From contig JAWLDZ010000001.1 of assembly GCA_041686355.1 (NCBI GenBank), positions 39,953 through 103,952 of the forward strand: 64,000 nt of DNA, read 5' to 3'. The translations under genes and the position numbers were made by a program. Every line of letters starts with the position of its first letter. Positions within the stretch are counted from its first letter, which is position 1. This document shows positions 59,247 to 64,000 of the stretch, piece after piece. Origin of the DNA: DSBN01 sp041686355. GTDB lineage: Bacteria > Spirochaetota > Spirochaetia > DSM-16054 > Sediminispirochaetaceae. The notes under the pieces are model-generated. The model was not told the DNA's origin and did not search any database. It saw only the letters and a list, made by a program, of their open reading frames with translations.

Positions 59247-59951
59247 AAGCAGAAACTCCCTGTTCCCCTTGCGTCCTGAAACTGGAGAAGGAGCAACCGC
59301 TCGGACCTGCAGCCCTTCGTCTTTCAAGGATTCTGTTACCTCATGAAGGATTCGATAGGCATCCTCCTCAGCTCGTACCACCCCATCAAAAGCCTTCAAG
59401 TGTTCCGAAGCTGCTTCAAACTGAGGCTTGAGAAGCCCAACCATCCACTGTTCAGTTGTCAAACTAATAATATGGGCAGCCGCACCACGAAGCGAGCGAA
59501 AAGAGAGATCCGCGACAGCCGCATGGGGCGGCGGCTTCAATTCCTGTACATGCATGACATTCGTTCGCTCTAACACAAGCACCCGCGGGTCTTTTCGTAG
59601 TGAGTAGTCTAGCTGGTTGTACCCCACATCAACAGCATGAACCTTCTGTGCCCCATGCTGCAGCAGACAATCGGTAAAGCCGCCTGTGGAAGCTCCGGCA
59701 TCCAGAAAAACCTTTTCTTCAACAGGTAATTGCCACATGGTCAATGCAGCTTCAAGTTTTAAGCCGCCCCGGGAAACATACTTACGCTGTTCAAGCTTGA
59801 TCTCCGAATCTATTGACACCTTAAGCTGAGGATCCCGATGATGTTCGCCGTTTACCGCAACTTCACCACATAGGACCCTTGCATACAAAGCTTTGCGGCT
59901 AAACTGGGGAAACTTAGTATGCAGTAGTTGTAACAGGGGCAGTTTTTTCAT
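59175..59951 (-). CDS. tlyA: TlyA-family rRNA methyltransferase (16S/23S 2'-O-methyl)
   Basis: A 258-residue enzyme. An S4 RNA-binding domain (about 1-65, FSRKALYARVLCGEVAVNG) precedes an FtsJ-type methyltransferase domain with the SAM motif FLDAGASTGGFTDCLLQHGA and the catalytic-region segment LKPQFEAASEH. Known TlyA proteins methylate 16S and 23S rRNA and influence sensitivity to capreomycin; earlier annotation as haemolysin is doubtful. The C-terminal 24 codons overlap the convergent GerMN gene. Confidence 0.92.
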   Translation of the reverse strand: MKKLPLLQLLHTKFPQFSRKALYARVLCGEVAVNGEHHRDPQLKVSIDSEIKLEQRKYVSRGGLKLEAALTMWQLPVEEKVFLDAGASTGGFTDCLLQHGAQKVHAVDVGYNQLDYSLRKDPRVLVLERTNVMHVQELKPPPHAAVADLSFRSLRGAAAHIISLTTEQWMVGLLKPQFEAASEHLKAFDGVVRAEEDAYRILHEVTESLKDEGLQVRAVAPSPVSGRKGNREFLLLLTGGLCNIFAGEWFSDKDTFTC

Positions 59952-59993
59952 ATTCTGATCGTTTTCTATGATAGTTCTATGAGAGCTTAGCGG

Positions 59994-60788
59994 TTATACT
60001 AGTGATCTTTCCGAAATTCGTTCAATTTTAGTCGCCTTCCCCGTTGTTACGTCGATCACCACTTTAACCCCCTGAATTACAGCTGAAGTATCAGAGACTT
60101 CCATCTTTAGGGGCATCTGACTGAGTGATCGCTGAACAGAGATTTCTTTTGAACTTCCAATTACACTATCATCGGGGCCGCACATCCCCATATCGGTTAT
60201 ATAAGCACAGCCCTGGGGCATGATTTTCTCGTCAGCCGTTTGAATATGGGTATGAGTACCAATCAAAGCACTTATCTGTCCATCCAAATGAAATGCCAAC
60301 GACTCCTTTTCTCCTACCGATTCGGCATGAAAATCAGTCAGAATAACCTTTGTCTGAGCCTGTAATTTTCGGGCTAATTCCTTACCGGTACGAAACGGGC
60401 AGTCAATAGCGCGCATGTCCTCGCGCCCCTGCAAATTCATTACAGCCACGGGAGTAGATTTCACGTTTACCACCACTGACCCTTTCCCGGGAGTACCCGG
60501 CGGGTAGTTTGCAGGACGCAGAATTGGCTGGTCGGAATTGAGCAGCTTCACAATCTCGCGCCGATGCCAAATGTGGTTTCCCGAAGTAATCACATCTACT
60601 CCAAGCGAAAAAAGCTGTTCCGCAATTTCTTCGGTAATCCCGAGTCCTTCTGCGGCATTTTCGCCATTCACAATTACAATATCCGCTTTGTGAGCTTTAC
60701 GCAAAGATGCTAACCTGGTGAATAATGCCCGCACCCCGGGGGTGCCAAAGACATCCCCGAGGAGTAGAGCCGTAATTTTATCTAGCAT
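59994..60788 (-). CDS. ymdB: YmdB-family metallophosphoesterase
   Basis: A 264-residue cytoplasmic phosphodiesterase of the TIGR00282/YmdB family. Motifs are LLLGDVFGTPG, VNGENAAEGLG, SGNHIWHRRE, DFHAESVGEKE and IGTHTHIQTAD. Bacillus YmdB cleaves cyclic nucleotides or RNA and affects sporulation and biofilm decisions. Here it follows rny, the same pairing as in Firmicutes. I use ATG 60788, which lies 8 bp inside the rny end; a TTG at 60794 is the frame limit. Confidence 0.92.
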   Translation of the reverse strand: MLDKITALLLGDVFGTPGVRALFTRLASLRKAHKADIVIVNGENAAEGLGITEEIAEQLFSLGVDVITSGNHIWHRREIVKLLNSDQPILRPANYPPGTPGKGSVVVNVKSTPVAVMNLQGREDMRAIDCPFRTGKELARKLQAQTKVILTDFHAESVGEKESLAFHLDGQISALIGTHTHIQTADEKIMPQGCAYITDMGMCGPDDSVIGSSKEISVQRSLSQMPLKMEVSDTSAVIQGVKVVIDVTTGKATKIERISERSLV

Positions 60789-62307
60789 ATTCAATAACCC
60801 GAGTCTCCCGAATAATTGTTACTTTTATTCTTCCGGGATATCGCAGTTCTGCCTCAATTTTCTTGGCAACTTCCTTGGCTAGTTCCTTCGCTTTTTGATC
60901 ATCCACCGAATCGTTGTTTACCATTATGCGGAGTTCACGACCCGCCTGAATTGCAAACGCCTTCTCGACTCCCTCAAAGCTCTCAGAAATCTGTTCAAGG
61001 TTTTCTAAACGTTTTATATAATTGTTGATGGTCTCCCGTCGTGCTCCCGGCCGGGAGGCGGAAATTGCATCGGCAACCTGTACAATTATGGATTCTACAC
61101 AGGTAGGTTCTACATCGTTATGGTGCGAGAGAATAGAATTAACAACCCTTTCATCTTCACCCATCTGTTTTGAGAGTTCTGCACCTAATTCTGCGTGATT
61201 ACTGTCACTCTCGGTTTCAATTCCCTTCCCTATATCATGCAACAGGCCACCACGTTTGGCTATCTCTCTGTTCGCACCCACTTCCGCCGCTAGCATTCCT
61301 GAAAGAATAGCAACCTCTTTTGCATGGGCCAGCACATTCTGGCCATAGCTGGTCCTATAGTGCAGTCTGCCGAGGGCTCGAATTCCATCCTGGCTGACAT
61401 TATGGACACCAAGGTCAAAAATAACTTTCTCGCCCTCTTCATAGATGATCTGGTTGATTTCTTTTCCAACCTTCTGCACAACCTCTTCAATACGAGCCGG
61501 GTGAATTCGCCCATCTTGAATAAGCCGTTCAAGGGCTACTTTCGCAATTTCTTTACGAACCGGGTCAAAGCAGGATAATACCACTGCCTCTGGAGTATCA
61601 TCAATAATGATATCAACACCAGTGAGGGTCTCCAGGGTACGGATATTGCGCCCTTCACGGCCGATTATGCGGCCTTTCATCTCGTCATTCGGCAAGCTCA
61701 CCGAACTAATTGACACATCGCCGCTCACTTCCGTGGCTAGCCGTTGAATCGAGGTTACAATGATATCGCGGGCCTTTTTCTCCCCCGCCGCTTGTGCTTC
61801 CTGTTCAATCTTATTAATTACAACTTGAGCATCATGCTCGGCTTCCTGTTTCATTGAAGTGATGATGAGTTCTTTTGCCTGGTCTTTTGTAAGTCCGGCA
61901 ATTTTCTCCAATTCCTGCTTCCAATGTTCTTCTTGCTGTAATAAATATGATTCTTTCTCTTTTAATATCCCCTCTCGGTCTGATAAAGCATGTTTCTGGC
62001 TATCTACATCAACCTGTTTTTTCTCAAGGCTCTCTTCTCTCTGTAACAACCTTCGTTCAAAACGTTGTAGCTCATTTCGTCTTTCTCGAAACTCACGTTC
62101 CTGTTGATTACGTTCTTTCAACAGTTCGTCTTTCGTTTCAATGAGAAGCTCCCGCTTTTTTGCTTCGGCTTCTTTTATCGCCTCTTGCTTAACACGCTCT
62201 GCTTTCTGTTCTGAAGAAGAAAGCTGAAATCTGGCATATAGCCATCTTATTGTCCATCCCAGAATCAAACCAAAGAGAGGAAGCGTTATTGTCAAGATTA
62301 GTGACAT
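60778..62307 (-). CDS. rny: Ribonuclease Y
   Basis: A 509-residue membrane-anchored endoribonuclease initiating mRNA decay. It has an N-terminal membrane helix (LILTITLPLFGLILGWTIRWLY), a long coiled coil (about 30-190), a KH domain (GRIIGREGRNIRTLETLTGVD) and an HD domain (RGGLLHDIGKGIE). GGAGG lies 6 bases before the ATG, and a near-consensus promoter lies about 30 bp upstream. The RicT homologue at 30333-31280 may be a partner. Confidence 0.97.
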   Translation of the reverse strand: MSLILTITLPLFGLILGWTIRWLYARFQLSSSEQKAERVKQEAIKEAEAKKRELLIETKDELLKERNQQEREFRERRNELQRFERRLLQREESLEKKQVDVDSQKHALSDREGILKEKESYLLQQEEHWKQELEKIAGLTKDQAKELIITSMKQEAEHDAQVVINKIEQEAQAAGEKKARDIIVTSIQRLATEVSGDVSISSVSLPNDEMKGRIIGREGRNIRTLETLTGVDIIIDDTPEAVVLSCFDPVRKEIAKVALERLIQDGRIHPARIEEVVQKVGKEINQIIYEEGEKVIFDLGVHNVSQDGIRALGRLHYRTSYGQNVLAHAKEVAILSGMLAAEVGANREIAKRGGLLHDIGKGIETESDSNHAELGAELSKQMGEDERVVNSILSHHNDVEPTCVESIIVQVADAISASRPGARRETINNYIKRLENLEQISESFEGVEKAFAIQAGRELRIMVNNDSVDDQKAKELAKEVAKKIEAELRYPGRIKVTIIRETRVIEYAR

Positions 62308-62336
62308 CGTCTTCCTCCACCTTTAGATTAAAGTTC

Positions 62337-62365
62337 ATAATATAGTTTGGTTATGTATATGTCAA
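62337..62365 (-). promoter_or_regulatory. Sigma-70 type promoter of rny-ymdB
   Basis: On the minus strand TTGACA (62360-62365) and TATTAT (62337-62342) are exactly 17 bp apart. The start near 62330 gives a leader of about 23 nt before rny. Confidence 0.85.
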
Positions 62366-62425
62366 GGATTATATCAAAGAGATACTAATTTAACTTTTTA
62401 GAACTTTTCGTAACAACTATGTTAT

Positions 62426-64000
62426 CTACATTACTGACAGGGCCTGTAGAATACCCTCAATATCGGTGGCAAGTCTCTTCAGCCCTAGGTATAAGAAGGC
62501 TTCTCCCCCCTGGAAGATAGCTGGAATGAACAAAACTGCGTTGATATATTCTCTATCCCGGTCACTTACAATTCCATATAGATACTTTTGGGCCTGTTCA
62601 AGGTCAAAGATAACCGGCTGACGAGCTGCAAGGAAACGTTGGTAGAGCTCATCATTTCGCTGCATGACAATATTCGAAGTAAGCTCTTTATCGAATCCAA
62701 CGGAATCATAAACAATCCAGTTTTCCCCCTGCCGCGCTAAAATTGCTGCATACAACGCACCAGTACGCTGTGAAATCCTCATCAGTGATTTAAGCATCCC
62801 GATTTTCCCGCTTCGATACCGTTCAAGAAACACATCATACTGAAAACCGGCTTCGTTCAGGAGGGTTGTATTAGAGGCTTCGGGCATCCCAATGGTCGAA
62901 TCATCTCTGCTCTCAGAATCTTCCTCGATAGAAAATGATAAATCCACATCTCCGAATCCGATAATGCTTCCCAAACTCGAACTATCTTTACGGTCCTGAT
63001 CCTTTTCTTTATCTTTCCCTTTATCCTTATCAATAACTGAGTTCACTAAATCCGACAAATCGCTGTCCGATGGCTGAACACTAGGCTTAAATATGGAATC
63101 ATCGACTTGAAATGTTCCGTCCTGGTACACAATGGCATCTGTTTTCTTCTCTTCATTTGATACCGAAGGCATTTCAAACACATTCTGCAGCTGAAACCTA
63201 TATACACCTGTTTCAAGTTTCTGCCCCAGAATCTCGGCAACATCTTCATCTACATCCTGCAGCTCTTCTACCTCTTCTACCTCTTCTATTTCATCAAGAT
63301 CTTCAGGCTCTTCTAGCTCATCAAGTTCCTCTATCTCTTCTAATTCATCAAGCTCTTCTAGCTCTTCCACATCATCTTCTGCCTCAAGATTCGTTTGTGT
63401 TTCATCTTCATCACTTTGCACATCCTCCTCTTTACCAGAGCCAGCATGCTCTTCAGGCGTTTCATTTGGAGTTCGGGATTCGCCGGCCATAGTACTGCCC
63501 TCCTTCAGCTCATCTGTGAGTTCTTCAACTTCTTCGATTTCCTCATCCTCCGAGCCAACAACTTCTAGGTACCCCTGCACGGGAACCGTGCTATAATCAT
63601 AGACTCCAGCTGTATTATACCTAAAATAGGTATCATTTGCAGCACTTTGCAATTGGTAGAACGCATCATCTTCATCACTTACCGTTTCTAGTTCTTCTAT
63701 CGGCTCATCTTGTACCTGTTCAGACTTATCCACTACCGCTAGGCCTGAATCTGAACTCTTAATATCCTCAGTGCTTGGATGTTCAATTTTTTGTATACTC
63801 AGTATCGCTCGCTCTTTTTGTTCACTTGAAAAAGAGCCATAACCTTCGAGATCAGCATGAATCAGATGTGTAATATCTTCTGTGGGCATCTCAGCGGTTG
63901 CTGCTACCTCATTCTTACCATATAACCTGGGTGTTTTCTCAATATTTTCTTCCGCTTTTTCGGGCTCCTCAGCTTCCTCGAGCTCTCCCAGTTCCTCTAT
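62426..64000 (-). CDS. Acidic repeat protein with C-terminal GAF-like domain, 5' end off the window
   Basis: At least 524 residues are visible. The frame stays open from 64000 down past the ATG at 63889, which has no ribosome site, so the true start lies to the right. The visible N-terminal part is highly acidic (ELGELEEAEEPEK). Near 63258-63371 a nine-residue ELDELEE repeat is encoded by a 27-bp tandem repeat. The C-terminal 160 residues (YDVFLERYRSGKIGMLKSLMRISQRTGALYAAIL, ENWIVYDSVGFDKE) resemble a GAF-type sensor fold. No signal peptide is visible. It could be a cytoplasmic signalling scaffold. It lies 118 bp upstream of rny. Confidence 0.72.
   Translation of the reverse strand: MEELGELEEAEEPEKAEENIEKTPRLYGKNEVAATAEMPTEDITHLIHADLEGYGSFSSEQKERAILSIQKIEHPSTEDIKSSDSGLAVVDKSEQVQDEPIEELETVSDEDDAFYQLQSAANDTYFRYNTAGVYDYSTVPVQGYLEVVGSEDEEIEEVEELTDELKEGSTMAGESRTPNETPEEHAGSGKEEDVQSDEDETQTNLEAEDDVEELEELDELEEIEELDELEEPEDLDEIEEVEEVEELQDVDEDVAEILGQKLETGVYRFQLQNVFEMPSVSNEEKKTDAIVYQDGTFQVDDSIFKPSVQPSDSDLSDLVNSVIDKDKGKDKEKDQDRKDSSSLGSIIGFGDVDLSFSIEEDSESRDDSTIGMPEASNTTLLNEAGFQYDVFLERYRSGKIGMLKSLMRISQRTGALYAAILARQGENWIVYDSVGFDKELTSNIVMQRNDELYQRFLAARQPVIFDLEQAQKYLYGIVSDRDREYINAVLFIPAIFQGGEAFLYLGLKRLATDIEGILQALSVM
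63258..63371 (-). repeat. 27-bp tandem repeats coding an ELDELEE-type nonapeptide
   Basis: The octamer TCATCAAG recurs at 63291, 63318 and 63345, exactly 27 bp apart, within a CTCTTCTA-rich tract. Changes in copy number would keep the reading frame and alter only the length of the acidic spacer. Confidence 0.75.

Noticed and set aside
63887..63889. ATG at 63889 as the start of the acidic repeat protein
   Set aside because: No ribosome site precedes it and the frame continues open to the window edge with the same acidic composition.
1..64000. CRISPR array, prophage or integrative element
   Set aside because: No spaced direct repeats, cas, integrase or phage structural genes were seen; the gene content is housekeeping throughout.

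Overview
The window looks like chromosomal DNA of a free-living member of the Spirochaetaceae (Spirochaeta, Salinispira or Alkalispirochaeta-like). This is inferred from a giant coiled-coil protein of spirochaete type, a RicT/YaaR pair beside bactofilins, a stand-alone copy of the TPR tail seen on spirochaete nucleotide cyclases, and mid-range base composition. It is a dense housekeeping region, mostly minus strand, with about 60 protein genes and one tRNA. I see no prophage, CRISPR array, intact insertion sequence or rRNA.

Layout. Positions 1-480: a fragment of a small gene, a 141-bp MITE-like element with perfect 20-bp inverted ends, and tRNA-Phe with its own promoter and terminator. 574-8927 (minus): a phosphodiesterase, then an apparent operon gltX-glyS-tyrS that runs directly into an ABC uptake system, then a membrane protein. 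8997-14187 (plus): an HD-GYP protein, two unknown proteins, a TGS-nucleoside kinase and an AEC transporter. 14159-17734 (minus): aat-clpA-clpS, the bacterial N-end rule machinery. 17876-25000 (minus): a TPR/beta-propeller/vWA-like secreted protein, a TPR protein, surE, galK, rpmE and rho. 25148-33291 (minus): cinA, bactofilin, a cyclase-tail TPR peptide with a response regulator, lnt, HU, rpsT, ricT, yaaR, a second bactofilin and an M23 peptidase. 33452-36703 (plus): tatD, dus and a strongly diverged PurD homologue. 36734-45608 (minus): rlmB, a secreted calcium-repeat protein, dnaJ, dnaK, grpE and the coiled-coil protein. 45863-58101 (minus): a long run ptsI-der-merR-(NlpC-like)-TPR-barrel-exbB-exbD-tonB-HAD, where the TPR/barrel/ExbBD/TonB block looks like a dedicated energised envelope system. 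58407-59246 (plus): a GerMN protein. 59175-64000 (minus): tlyA, ymdB, rny and an acidic repeat protein that runs off the right edge.

The genes fall into translation and RNA metabolism, protein quality control and turnover, and envelope building. Several neighbours are translationally coupled by 1-bp TGATG or TAATG overlaps. Non-standard start codons decided by Shine-Dalgarno position include UUG for S20, UUG for the cyclase-tail peptide, and GTG for the PurD-like protein, DnaJ and CinA.

The points most worth following are the TonB system with its plugless barrel, the diverged PurD homologue, a family of intergenic hairpins upstream of unrelated minus-strand genes with a dense hairpin cluster at 58200-58381, the disordered extension of Rho, and the orphan cyclase tail beside a response regulator. 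No clearly new defence or metabolic system was seen. No database search was possible, so names rest on motifs and recall.
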